From positions 310,001 through 374,000 of the forward strand of contig NZ_KZ614145.1 of the NCBI RefSeq assembly GCF_002884495.1: a stretch of 64,000 nt of DNA, read 5' to 3'. Positions within the stretch are counted from its first letter, which is position 1. Each line of letters opens with the position of its first letter. Positions 49,168 through 57,728 of this stretch are shown piece after piece. Source of the DNA: Rummeliibacillus pycnus (lineage in GTDB: Bacteria; Bacillota; Bacilli; Bacillales_A; Planococcaceae). The position numbers and the translations under genes were made by a program. The notes below the pieces were generated by a model. That model was not told the origin of the DNA. It ran no database searches and was given only the letters and a program-made list of their open reading frames with translations.

Positions 49168-50270
49168 TGAACGAAATGCCACAATGTATCGGCTGTGGTA
49201 CAAAAATCCAGACAGAAGACAAAAATGCACCAGGATATGCACCTGCATCCTCATTAGAAAAAGAAGAGGTCATTTGCCAACGTTGCTTCCGTTTGAAAAA
49301 CTACAATGAACTTCAACCAGTATCATTAACAGATGATGATTTCCTACGTATTTTAAATGGTCTAGGAAAAAATAAAGGGTTAATTGTGAAAATTGTAGAT
49401 ATTTTTGACTTTAATGGTAGTTGGTTGCCAGGTTTACATCGTTTTGTTGGGAACAATCAGGTTCTACTAATTGCCAATAAAGCTGACTTACTTCCTAAAT
49501 CTGTAAAAAAACAAAAAGTAATCAATTGGTTAAAACGCGAAGCGAAAGCATTAGGTCTTAAACCAATTGATGTATTACTTGTCAGTGCCCATAAAGGAAA
49601 AGGCATGGAAGAAGCTATGCAAGCAATCGACGAATACCGTAGAGGACAGGACGTTTATGTTGTTGGATGTACAAATGTTGGAAAATCAACGTTTATTAAT
49701 CGTATTATCAAACAAGCTACAGGTGCAGGAGATATTATTACAACATCCTACTTCCCCGGTACAACTCTTGATATGATTGGGATTCCTTTAGATGATGGTC
49801 ATGCAATTTATGATACTCCTGGAATCATAAATCATCATCAAATGGCACATTATTTAGATCCATCTGAATTGAAATATATTATGCCTAAAAAAGAAATCAA
49901 ACCAAAAGTATTCCAACTAAATGCTGAACAAACATTGTTTATCGGTGCTTTAGCTCGTTTTGATTTTATACAAGGAATGAGATCAGCATTTACAGTTCAT
50001 ATTGCAAATGATTTGAATATTCACCGTACAAAATTAGATAATGCAGATGAATTATATGCAAATCATAAAGGCGAATTACTTTCTCCACCATCTGAAAAGT
50101 ATATTAATCAACTACCAAAATTAGTACGACATGAATTTTCGATTAAAGAAGCAAAAACAGATATCGTATTTTCTGGTCTTGGATGGATTACGATTCAAAA
50201 TCCAAATGTAGTAGTTGCAGCATATGCCCCAGAGGGTGTAGAAGTTCAAGTTCGACCTTCTTTAATCTAA
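49167..50270 (+). CDS. yqeH: Ribosome biogenesis GTPase YqeH
   Basis: A 367-residue circularly permuted GTPase needed for 30S assembly. A zinc finger (CIGC then CQRC, residues about 6-40) comes first, then G4 NKAD before G1 GCTNVGKSTF, followed by G3 DTPG: the permuted order is plain. A C-terminal RNA-binding domain follows. The ATG at 49167 uses GGGAGG. Neighbour yhbY is also a ribosome assembly factor. Confidence 0.96.
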   Translation: MNEMPQCIGCGTKIQTEDKNAPGYAPASSLEKEEVICQRCFRLKNYNELQPVSLTDDDFLRILNGLGKNKGLIVKIVDIFDFNGSWLPGLHRFVGNNQVLLIANKADLLPKSVKKQKVINWLKREAKALGLKPIDVLLVSAHKGKGMEEAMQAIDEYRRGQDVYVVGCTNVGKSTFINRIIKQATGAGDIITTSYFPGTTLDMIGIPLDDGHAIYDTPGIINHHQMAHYLDPSELKYIMPKKEIKPKVFQLNAEQTLFIGALARFDFIQGMRSAFTVHIANDLNIHRTKLDNADELYANHKGELLSPPSEKYINQLPKLVRHEFSIKEAKTDIVFSGLGWITIQNPNVVVAAYAPEGVEVQVRPSLI

Positions 50271-50282
50271 GGGGGATTTGAT

Positions 50283-51134
50283 TTGAGAAAATGGTACGCA
50301 GTTATTGGTGATCCAATAGAGCATTCAATGTCACCACTTATGCACAATGCATGGATGACACAAGAAAATCGAGATGCTAGTTATATTCCAATTCATGTTT
50401 TACCAGAGAATTTAGAACAGTCTGTTGCATCATTGAAAACACTTGGTTGTAGTGGTTGGAATATTACGATTCCACACAAAGAGAAAATTATTCCATATTT
50501 AGATGAGCTAGATGAATCAGCTCGCAAAATGGGCGCAGTCAATACGGTTGTAAGACAACAAGATGGATCATATAAAGGATATAATACAGACGGTTTAGGC
50601 TTTGTCCGTTCGTTGGAAGAAGTTATAGGTAATGGTCATCGACATAAACATGTATTAATAATAGGGGCTGGTGGAGCTGCTCGAGGAATTGCCTTTGCAC
50701 TTGTTGCAACAGGCTATACACATATTACGATTACTAACCGCACTGTTTCAAAGGCAAAAGCGATATGTGATGAACTAGACGTTGAAGCAATAGCTTTATC
50801 ATTGAATGAGGCTGAGGAACAACTAAATCAGTTTGACATTCTTATTCAAACAACATCAGCGGGTTTAAATCATAGTGACTTTGCATTGCCGTTTTCAATG
50901 AATCGATTAGCAAGCACTGCAATTGTTGCAGATATTGTGTATAATCCTTTAATGACACCATTTTTAAATGAGGCAAAGAAAAAAGGGGCGACTGTCATCA
51001 CCGGACTAGGCATGTTCATCCATCAAGGTGCATTAGCTTATAGTTACTGGACAGGGACGTATCCGGAAGCAGAAGTCGTAAAAGACTTATTGCTTGAGCA
51101 ATTAGGAGGAAATTTATTACATGTTAACAGGTAA
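50283..51134 (+). CDS. aroE: Shikimate dehydrogenase
   Basis: A 283-residue NADP-dependent enzyme of aromatic amino-acid synthesis. IGDPIEHSMSPLMHNA contains the substrate serine residues, NITIPHKE the catalytic lysine, NTDGLGF the catalytic aspartate, and IIGAGGAARGIAFAL the dinucleotide loop; NRT follows for NADP. The start is TTG after AAGGGGG. It overlaps yhbY by 14 bp. Confidence 0.96.
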   Translation: MRKWYAVIGDPIEHSMSPLMHNAWMTQENRDASYIPIHVLPENLEQSVASLKTLGCSGWNITIPHKEKIIPYLDELDESARKMGAVNTVVRQQDGSYKGYNTDGLGFVRSLEEVIGNGHRHKHVLIIGAGGAARGIAFALVATGYTHITITNRTVSKAKAICDELDVEAIALSLNEAEEQLNQFDILIQTTSAGLNHSDFALPFSMNRLASTAIVADIVYNPLMTPFLNEAKKKGATVITGLGMFIHQGALAYSYWTGTYPEAEVVKDLLLEQLGGNLLHVNR

Positions 51135-51426
51135 ACAAAAACGTTTTTTACGTGCTGAAGCACATCATTTACAACCAATATTCCAAGTAGGGAAAGGTGG
51201 AGTAAATGAAGAAATGCTTGTGCAAATTAAACAGGCATTAGAAGTACGTGAATTATTAAAAGTACGCATTTTAGACAATTGTGAAGAAGATAAACATGAT
51301 GTAGCTGAACAATTAGCAGAAGGGACAAATTCAGAACTTGTTCAACTAATCGGTTTAACAGTTGTTTTATATAAACAAGCATCAAAACGTGAACATCGTA
51401 AAATTGAATTACCAAAAGTGAAATAA
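51121..51426 (+). CDS. yhbY: Ribosome assembly RNA-binding protein YhbY (YqeI)
   Basis: A 101-residue CRM-domain protein. LTGKQKRFLRAEAHHL and the GKGG loop (FQVGKGGVNEEML) are the family signature. It binds pre-50S or pre-30S rRNA. The start lies within the end of aroE with AGGAGG upstream, implying coupled translation. Confidence 0.94.
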   Translation: MLTGKQKRFLRAEAHHLQPIFQVGKGGVNEEMLVQIKQALEVRELLKVRILDNCEEDKHDVAEQLAEGTNSELVQLIGLTVVLYKQASKREHRKIELPKVK

Positions 51427-51438
51427 GGATTTGATTAA

Positions 51439-52011
51439 ATGAAAAAAGTAGGTCTTCTAGGTGGTACATTTAATCCTCCACATATGGCACATCTCTTGAT
51501 GGCGAATGAGGCATATGATGTATTAGGATTAGATGAAGTACGTTTTATGCCGAATGCAGTTCCTCCACATAAAGTGAAGCCAGAGGATGCTTCAGCAAAA
51601 GACAGATTGCATATGACAGAACTAGCTATTCAGTCGATCCCTTATTTTAAAATAGAACCGTATGAAATTGAGCGTGGAGGAGTATCTTATTCATATGATA
51701 CTTTACGAGGGTTAACTTCTCTCGAGCCTGATACACAGTTCTATTTCATTATTGGTGGCGATATGATTGATATGCTAGATGAATGGTATCATATACAAGA
51801 GCTTACAGAGTTAGTCCGATTTGTTGGTGTTCATCGACCTGGCACTGCAGGCGTGACAAAACTCCCAGTACAGCTTATAGAAGCACCACTTATGGATCTA
51901 TCTTCTACGATGATTCGCAAACGATTAAAAGAAGGACGAACTGTGACATTTTTAGTGCCGACAGCCGTTGAACAGTATATACGAGAGGAAGGTTTATATG
52001 GAACGCGATGA
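51439..52011 (+). CDS. nadD: Nicotinate-nucleotide adenylyltransferase
   Basis: A 190-residue nucleotidyltransferase making deamido-NAD. GGTFNPPHMAHLLMA holds the HxxH-type ATP site, VPPHK is the conserved loop, and DLSSTMIRKRLKEG is the ISSTxIR motif. It overlaps yqeK by 14 bp. Confidence 0.96.
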   Translation: MKKVGLLGGTFNPPHMAHLLMANEAYDVLGLDEVRFMPNAVPPHKVKPEDASAKDRLHMTELAIQSIPYFKIEPYEIERGGVSYSYDTLRGLTSLEPDTQFYFIIGGDMIDMLDEWYHIQELTELVRFVGVHRPGTAGVTKLPVQLIEAPLMDLSSTMIRKRLKEGRTVTFLVPTAVEQYIREEGLYGTR

Positions 52012-52579
52012 ATTATTATTATCGATGAAAGACCGTATGCCTGAAAAGCGTTATATCCATACAATTGGTGTGACGGATACAGCCATAAAACTTGCAAAAC
52101 GGTTTGGAGAGGATCCTAAAAAAGCAGAAATAGCAGCTATTTTGCATGATTCATGTAAATATGCAGACCGTGACTGGATGAGACGAATAATCATTGAACA
52201 ACAAATGGATCCAACATTGCTTCAATATCATCATGAACTATGGCATGGTCCTGTAGGTGCTTATGTGGCTAAAACAGACTTTCATGTAACAGATGAGGAT
52301 GTATTAAATGCGATTCGTTACCATACTACAGGACGAGTAGGTCAAAGTAATTTGGAAAAAATCGTGTATATAGCGGATATGATTGAACCAAATCGGAAAT
52401 TTTCTGGGGTAGATGAACTGCGAAAAGCATCCGAAGAATTACAATTACATGATTTGATGATTAAATGTATAGCGCATTCTATATCATTTCTAATGAGTAA
52501 ACATCAACCAGTGTTCCCTGATTCATTTGAATGCTATAACGATTTATTGTTGCAAAAGAAAGGACAAGTGAAAGAATGA
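51998..52579 (+). CDS. yqeK: HD-domain hydrolase YqeK (Ap4A hydrolase type)
   Basis: A 193-residue HD-superfamily phosphohydrolase. H in RYIHTIGV, the HD pair in AAILHDSCKY, and the HGPVGA and RYHTTGR segments form the metal site. Homologues split diadenosine tetraphosphate symmetrically. The ATG at 51998 is preferred, with GAGGAAGG upstream; a reading starting 30 bp earlier would sit deeper in nadD. Confidence 0.94.
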   Translation: MERDELLLSMKDRMPEKRYIHTIGVTDTAIKLAKRFGEDPKKAEIAAILHDSCKYADRDWMRRIIIEQQMDPTLLQYHHELWHGPVGAYVAKTDFHVTDEDVLNAIRYHTTGRVGQSNLEKIVYIADMIEPNRKFSGVDELRKASEELQLHDLMIKCIAHSISFLMSKHQPVFPDSFECYNDLLLQKKGQVKE

Positions 52580-52926
52580 CAAATACACTATTAGATATCG
52601 CTTTTAAAGCAGCAGACGACAAACGTGCAGAAGATATTGTCGTACTTAATATGCAAGGAATCTCATTGTTAGCAGATTATTTCCTGATTTGCCATGGTAA
52701 TTCAGATCGTCAAACACAGGCAATTGCTCGTGAAATTGCAGACGCAGCTCATAAGGCTGGCTATGAAGTTAAACGAATAGAAGGATTTGATTCTGCTCGC
52801 TGGATTCTAGTTGACCTTGGAGATGTAGTTTGTCATGTCTTCCATAAGGATGAACGCCAATATTATAATTTAGAACGTTTATGGGGCGATGCACCCGAAA
52901 AATTCATAGCTGTGGATGCTGAATGA
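52576..52926 (+). CDS. rsfS: Ribosome silencing factor RsfS
   Basis: A 116-residue RsfS/YbeB protein that binds uL14 on the 50S subunit and blocks subunit joining in starvation. DIVVLNMQGISLLADYF, ICHGNSDRQTQAI and WILVDLGDVVCHVF are family hallmarks. It overlaps both neighbours by ATGA, so the yqeK-rsfS-yqeM unit is translationally coupled. Confidence 0.95.
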   Translation: MTNTLLDIAFKAADDKRAEDIVVLNMQGISLLADYFLICHGNSDRQTQAIAREIADAAHKAGYEVKRIEGFDSARWILVDLGDVVCHVFHKDERQYYNLERLWGDAPEKFIAVDAE

Positions 52927-53660
52927 GTAGCTACGGTCGATTTGCAGAAGTATATGACGCATTAATGACTGATATACCATATGATCAATATATCCAATGG
53001 GTAGCAAAATTTGCACCCTCTACAGAATATAAAAAGCTATTAGATATTGGATGCGGTACAGGTACAATGGCTGCTGGTTTTGTAAAGTTAGGTTATGAAG
53101 TTAGTGGTCTGGATTTATCAGAGGAAATGCTCGCAATCGCAGCAGAGCGTCTAATGGTAGAAGGGATAAATGTGCCATTATACTGTATGTCAATGGATGA
53201 GCTAGCTGGATTTGTAAATCTTGATGTTGTGACAATTCCCATCGATTCAATTAATTATTTGCAAAATCAAGAGGAAGTACAAGAAACATTGTCTAGAATT
53301 TATCAATCATTGAGATCTGGTGGACAGTTATTTTTTGATGCGCATTCTTTATATAAAATGGATGAAATCTTTATGGATTCACCATTTACATATGATGATG
53401 GAGAGGTCACCTATTTATGGATGACAGAAGCTGGTGAAGCACCTCATTCTGTTCATCATGAGATGCTGTTTTATGTTCAACAGAAAAATCGTTTATTTGA
53501 ACGTTTTGAAGAATATCATTATCAAAGAACATATGATATAGACACTTATATAAAAATGCTTCAACAAGCAGGTTTTAGTGAAATAACTGTAACAGCAGAT
53601 TTTGTAGAAGAGGCACCGACTGAAGAATCTGAAAGAATTTTCTTCCGTGCTAAAAAATAG
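52923..53660 (+). CDS. yqeM: SAM-dependent methyltransferase YqeM
   Basis: A 245-residue class I methyltransferase. Motif I is LLDIGCGTGTMAA, and GLDLSEEML and VTIPIDSINYL follow. The substrate is unknown. It overlaps rsfS by four bases. Its stop codon (53658-53660) lies inside a ComK-box-like motif preceding comEA. Confidence 0.92.
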   Translation: MSSYGRFAEVYDALMTDIPYDQYIQWVAKFAPSTEYKKLLDIGCGTGTMAAGFVKLGYEVSGLDLSEEMLAIAAERLMVEGINVPLYCMSMDELAGFVNLDVVTIPIDSINYLQNQEEVQETLSRIYQSLRSGGQLFFDAHSLYKMDEIFMDSPFTYDDGEVTYLWMTEAGEAPHSVHHEMLFYVQQKNRLFERFEEYHYQRTYDIDTYIKMLQQAGFSEITVTADFVEEAPTEESERIFFRAKK

Positions 53661-53688
53661 CTTTTCAAATATTGGAAAATACTTTATA
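53653..53688 (+). promoter_or_regulatory. Candidate ComK box upstream of comEA
   Basis: AAAA-N5-TTTT (53653-53665) is followed after 10 bp by AAAA-N5-TATA (53676-53688), resembling paired AT-boxes of a type I K-box though two bases wider than the 8-bp standard spacing. comEA is ComK-controlled in B. subtilis. The first box overlaps the yqeM stop codon. Confidence 0.4.
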
Positions 53689-53690
53689 TT

Positions 53691-53746
53691 GGAATTAGCT
53701 TCGTATAAACGGTCTTCTGAAAAGAAAGGATGTGCGAGCTAATTCC
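53691..53746. repeat. 56-bp short repeat overlapping the comEA start
   Basis: GGAATTAGC (53691-53699) and GCTAATTCC (53738-53746) are the inner nine bases of the repeat family termini, with a 38-bp interior. The right arm encodes residues 3-6 of ComEA, and a TATAAA string (53704-53709) also falls inside. Confidence 0.65.
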
Positions 53747-54437
53747 TTCTTTTTTGAAGAAAAATGGCAAAAAGTATGGCATCCCCATTGCAATACTTAT
53801 TTTTTGTATTAATTTTTTTTATTTCTCCAAACAATCGTCCAAACCCCCACAGGACGAGCTTTTCTCTACAATTCAAACAGACAAACAATCTAATATGGAA
53901 GAGGCAAACGCAAAAGTCGAATCTCAGCCAAAAGATACAGCCGAACAAGAAGTTATTGCAATGACTTCTATTATAGTAGATGTAAAGGGAGCGGTTAAAA
54001 ACCCTGGAGTCTACAAATTGAATGCAGATAGTCGTGTTATTGATGCAATTCTTCTCGCAGGAGGCTATGCCAAGAATGCTCAATCGCGTCAAATTAATCA
54101 TGCACAAAAATTGCAAGATGAAATGGTCATCTATGTTCCACAAAAAGGCGAAGAAGTAGAAGAAATTCTAGCGGTCGCATCGTCTCAAGAAACATCATCC
54201 GTACCGACTACTCAAGGTGGAGTTACGGATACAGCAAAATCAGATTTAGTTAATCTTAATACTGCAGACGAATCTATTCTTACAACCCTTAACGGAGTGG
54301 GACCAGCTAAAGCAAAAGCAATTATTGCCTATCGGACAGAAAACGGATCTTTTAAATCTATTGAAGACTTAAAAAATGTAACAGGGATTGGTGATAAAAC
54401 ATTTGAATCTTTAAAAGATTCAATAACAGTTCAGTAA
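53730..54437 (+). CDS. comEA: Competence protein ComEA (DNA receptor)
   Basis: A 235-residue membrane-anchored DNA-binding protein for transformation. One membrane helix (about 17-33), a Gln/Lys-rich linker, an SLBB domain (about 80-140; VDVKGAVKNPGVYKL) and a C-terminal helix-hairpin-helix DNA-binding domain (about 172-235; NLNTADESILTTLNGVGPAKA in part). The first ATG (53730) abuts AAAGAAAGG with no spacing, and the first residues come from a repeat; a TTG at 53754 is an alternative without a clear ribosome-binding site. The reading frame is intact. Confidence 0.93.
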   Translation: MCELIPSFLKKNGKKYGIPIAILIFCINFFYFSKQSSKPPQDELFSTIQTDKQSNMEEANAKVESQPKDTAEQEVIAMTSIIVDVKGAVKNPGVYKLNADSRVIDAILLAGGYAKNAQSRQINHAQKLQDEMVIYVPQKGEEVEEILAVASSQETSSVPTTQGGVTDTAKSDLVNLNTADESILTTLNGVGPAKAKAIIAYRTENGSFKSIEDLKNVTGIGDKTFESLKDSITVQ

Positions 54438-54526
54438 AATGAATTGATAATTAATTATATTGACTGTTGAAAAAGATGAAGTCTATAACTAAACTGAAAG
54501 AAGAGATCTATTCAGGAGGCATTTAT

Positions 54527-55108
54527 ATGGAGCGTATTACTTGGAACCAATTTTTCATGGCGCAAAGCCATTTACTAGCATTGAGAAGTACTTGTACAAG
54601 ACTATCAGTAGGTGCAACAATTGTTCGTGACAAACGTATTATTGCTGGGGGATACAATGGTTCAATTTCTGGTGATGATCACTGTATTGATAAGGGCTGT
54701 TATGTAGTCGATAACCATTGTGTTCGTACTGTACATGCGGAAGTAAATGCATTGTTACAATGTGCAAAATATGGTACACCAACAAATGGTGCAGATTTAT
54801 ATGTGACACATTTCCCGTGCTTACCTTGTACAAAATCGATAATTCAAGCAGGTATCAAAAACTTGTATTATGCTACAGACTACAAGAATAATCCATACGC
54901 AATTGAATTATTAGAACAGGCAGGAGTTCATGTTGTACATGTTCCATTTGATGAACGTAAAATTGACTTTTTAAGTAACGAGAAGATTGCACTTTATGTA
55001 GATTTATTGGCTAAACTTCGTGAACATGGTGTTACACCTGAAGAATTGGAACCATATGAACAGAAGGTGGAAGAATTATTCGGTCTATCAACATTAGACA
55101 TAAAATAA
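54527..55108 (+). CDS. comEB: ComE operon protein 2 / dCMP deaminase ComEB
   Basis: A 193-residue cytidine/deoxycytidylate deaminase-fold protein. The zinc site is HAEVNALLQC with PCLPCTKS. It is not needed for transformation in B. subtilis. The ATG at 54527 follows a perfect AGGAGG. An in-frame ATG-containing extension upstream is ignored because it would bury this site. Confidence 0.95.
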   Translation: MERITWNQFFMAQSHLLALRSTCTRLSVGATIVRDKRIIAGGYNGSISGDDHCIDKGCYVVDNHCVRTVHAEVNALLQCAKYGTPTNGADLYVTHFPCLPCTKSIIQAGIKNLYYATDYKNNPYAIELLEQAGVHVVHVPFDERKIDFLSNEKIALYVDLLAKLREHGVTPEELEPYEQKVEELFGLSTLDIK

Positions 55109-55131
55109 TTTACTTTGCTCTTGTTATTTTA

Positions 55132-57405
55132 ATGGCTACACTTGCCGCACATTTAAATTTGTGGTTACTTGGCCTATTAATCCCTTTTAATCTTTTTTTA
55201 TGGTGGAAAAAAGAATCGTATTGGATGATTGCAGCTCTTGTAATCATCTCTTTTCCTACCGTCTTCTATACCTCACAAATTCTACAGCATAGAGAACAAC
55301 CTATTCCTAAAGAAACCATTTTAACATGGACAGATGACTATACAATCAACGGAACAAAGTTAAGAGGATTTGCAAAGCTTGAAAATGGCTCAAAAGTATA
55401 CGCGGTCTTAACATTTCAATCACAGAAGGAAAAAGAGAAGTACGAACAAGTTTCTTTAAGTGGTGTAATATTTCATGTAAAAGGAGAATTAGTAAAACCT
55501 ACCTTGCCAGCTCATCAATATGCATTTTCAATGGAAAATTATATTACAAGTCATGGTGCTCAAGGTATCTATGAAATTGACCAGACATCTTATGTAAATA
55601 GAGAACATTCAATTGCTGCTCGTTTAGCACAGCAACGTTTTACGGTTAAAAAACATATTGAAAATACTTTTCCTAAAAGTCTTGTTGCTGAAGCACAAGC
55701 ATTAATAATAGGAGAACAAGAAAATGTCGATCAAGACTTAAATAGGGCTTATCAAAAACTAGGTATAACTCATTTATTTGCCATTTCAGGGCTTCATGTG
55801 GCACTTGTATCGATTTTAATCTATGAATTGTTTTTAAGGCTTCATATAAGGCGAGAACATGCAACTTTCATAATTATGATGGCATTGCCAATCTATGCTT
55901 GTATTGCTGGAGGGGCCCCCTCTGTTTGGCGTTCTGTACTTGTTGTAGAGATGGTAATGTTGAGTAAACTATGGTCATCAAAATTATCAATAGATGATGC
56001 ATTGGCATTGAGTTTCATCGGATTGGTTTTATATCAACCTAGTATTATCTTTCAAATTGGATTTCAGCTTTCTTATCTAGCAACCGTTGCTCTTATATAT
56101 TCAGGGACAATTTTACAATCAACATCAAATACTATACTGCAATCCCTTTATATAACAACTGTTTGTCAACTGCTAGTATATCCTCTTCTAATCTATCACT
56201 TTTTTGAAGTAAGTCTGTCATCATTTTTGGCCAATATCATTTTTGTGCCTCTTTTTTCATTTATCATACTACCGATTAATATTGTTTTATTCATTTTGAC
56301 TTTACTTTTTCAGCCAATCGCACAATTATTGTTCTTTGTATATGAACCTTTTCGAGTACTTATTACAAAGGTGATTATGTGGTTGCAAACAATTCCTTAT
56401 CAAATGTGGGTCACTGGAAGGCCAAGTGTCATCATATGTTCTATAGCATTTATTGGAGTTTTAGTGGCATTTGTCTGTTTTGAGAAAAAACAATATAAGA
56501 GGGCAATATGTTGTATCTTAATGCCAGCGATTGTCATTCATATTGCACCTAGTTTTCATAGGGATGTACGTATTACATTTTTAAATGTAGGACAAGGGGA
56601 TAGTATTATCATTGAGTCACCATATCGCAAAAATGTTTACGTAGTTGATACAGGGGGTCTTTTGCGTTTTAATCAGGACCAATGGAAACAATCCAAACAT
56701 GAGTATGAGGTTGGTCGGCGTATTGTTGTGCCTTACCTAAAAGGAAGAGGTATTCGAGTAGTCAATAAACTGATGTTAACACATGCGGATGCTGATCATA
56801 TAGAAGGTGCAGAAGAAGTATTGGAAGAAATCCAAGTTAAAGAAATTCATATTTCTCCAAACTCATGGGAGAAGTCTGTTATGTATGACTTGATAGAACT
56901 TGTAAAAAAAGAAAGGATTCCTTTCAAAGAGAAAATGGCAGGTGAGAAGTGGCGAGAAGGGGATGTCTATTTTGAATATCTATCACCAATAGACACTCAC
57001 TATGAAGGAAACAACGATTCACTAGTTCTTCTGTTTAAGTATGGTTCTTTTAAATTACTTCTAACGGGTGATTTAGAAGAGGAAGGGGAATTACGACTAG
57101 TAAAAAACAATGCACGCTCTCTTGAGCATCTAACCATATTAAAAGCTGGACATCATGGGAGTAAGACATCGAGTTCAGAACCATTTTTAAAGACAACAAA
57201 ACCTCTACTGACCATATTTTCTACAGGGCTTAACAATCGATATGGTCATCCCAATAAAGAAATTGTTGAACGGTATAACAATTTGAAATTACCCACACTG
57301 AATACTGCAGAAGTAGGGTCAATCGAGGTAACTGTAACAAAGAATCAGTGGGATATTATTACCACTTTACAATTAATAGAAATGAAAAAAGCTTTGTCCA
57401 ATTGA
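55132..57405 (+). CDS. comEC: DNA internalization channel protein ComEC/Rec2
   Basis: At least 757 residues: N-terminal helices, DUF4131-type extracellular domain (about 60-180), the Competence domain (about 190-440; EAQALIIGEQENVDQDL, FAISGLHVALVS), and a C-terminal metallo-beta-lactamase-like nuclease (about 480-757; NVGQGDSIII, THADADHIEGAEE, GDLEEEGE, AGHHGSKTSSS). It forms the DNA channel. The first conventional start, ATG 55132, lacks a ribosome-binding site and cuts the first helix; the open frame continues upstream through IIYFALVIL to 55060 with no ATG, GTG or TTG. An ATT start near 55078 behind AGAAGGTGG is plausible. Confidence 0.92.
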   Translation: MATLAAHLNLWLLGLLIPFNLFLWWKKESYWMIAALVIISFPTVFYTSQILQHREQPIPKETILTWTDDYTINGTKLRGFAKLENGSKVYAVLTFQSQKEKEKYEQVSLSGVIFHVKGELVKPTLPAHQYAFSMENYITSHGAQGIYEIDQTSYVNREHSIAARLAQQRFTVKKHIENTFPKSLVAEAQALIIGEQENVDQDLNRAYQKLGITHLFAISGLHVALVSILIYELFLRLHIRREHATFIIMMALPIYACIAGGAPSVWRSVLVVEMVMLSKLWSSKLSIDDALALSFIGLVLYQPSIIFQIGFQLSYLATVALIYSGTILQSTSNTILQSLYITTVCQLLVYPLLIYHFFEVSLSSFLANIIFVPLFSFIILPINIVLFILTLLFQPIAQLLFFVYEPFRVLITKVIMWLQTIPYQMWVTGRPSVIICSIAFIGVLVAFVCFEKKQYKRAICCILMPAIVIHIAPSFHRDVRITFLNVGQGDSIIIESPYRKNVYVVDTGGLLRFNQDQWKQSKHEYEVGRRIVVPYLKGRGIRVVNKLMLTHADADHIEGAEEVLEEIQVKEIHISPNSWEKSVMYDLIELVKKERIPFKEKMAGEKWREGDVYFEYLSPIDTHYEGNNDSLVLLFKYGSFKLLLTGDLEEEGELRLVKNNARSLEHLTILKAGHHGSKTSSSEPFLKTTKPLLTIFSTGLNNRYGHPNKEIVERYNNLKLPTLNTAEVGSIEVTVTKNQWDIITTLQLIEMKKALSN

Positions 57406-57417
57406 CAAAGCTTTTTT
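57385..57417 (+). terminator. Terminator overlapping the comEC stop
   Basis: AAAAAAGCTTTGTC (57385-57398) pairs perfectly with GACAAAGCTTTTTT (57404-57417). The comEC stop TGA (57403-57405) is in the hairpin. It can serve both strands and may also stop yqzM transcription. Confidence 0.88.
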
Positions 57418-57428
57418 GGAGTAGACGC

Positions 57429-57563
57429 TTACAGGTTAACGTAATCAATTACAGTTGCGATAATGAACATAAGTGCGAAGAATAAAAATGATACGCCGAA
57501 GCCTACACCTGAATCAAGAGCATCATTTCTTTTGCTTTGTACATCTTTTTCAAATGGATTCAT
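57429..57563 (-). CDS. yqzM: Small membrane protein YqzM
   Basis: A 44-residue protein, MNPFEKDVQSKRNDALDSGV followed by one membrane helix (about 21-40). It matches B. subtilis YqzM, which lies at the same place between comEC and the delta-subunit gene. AGGAGGG precedes the ATG on the minus strand. Function unknown. Confidence 0.9.
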   Translation of the reverse strand: MNPFEKDVQSKRNDALDSGVGFGVSFLFFALMFIIATVIDYVNL

Positions 57564-57728
57564 GAATATCCCTCCTAATTCGTATTAATTATACGGTAAC
57601 ACATACAAAAAAGCTATATTGAATGGAAATTTTAAGACATTAAACAGTTTTTGACACAATTTATCCATACTCGCGGATTATAAAAAATGAATGTATACTA
57701 GAACTAGTCAAGTGCTAGGAGGACTAAA

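Noticed and set aside
53739-54143. A 134-residue minus-strand reading over comEA
   Set aside because: It is antisense to the conserved SLBB domain of ComEA and has no ribosome-binding site.
57651-57700. A sigmaA promoter TTGACA at 57651 for holA
   Set aside because: The nearest TATA-like hexamers are 19-21 bp away with poor matches, so I could not set a convincing -10.
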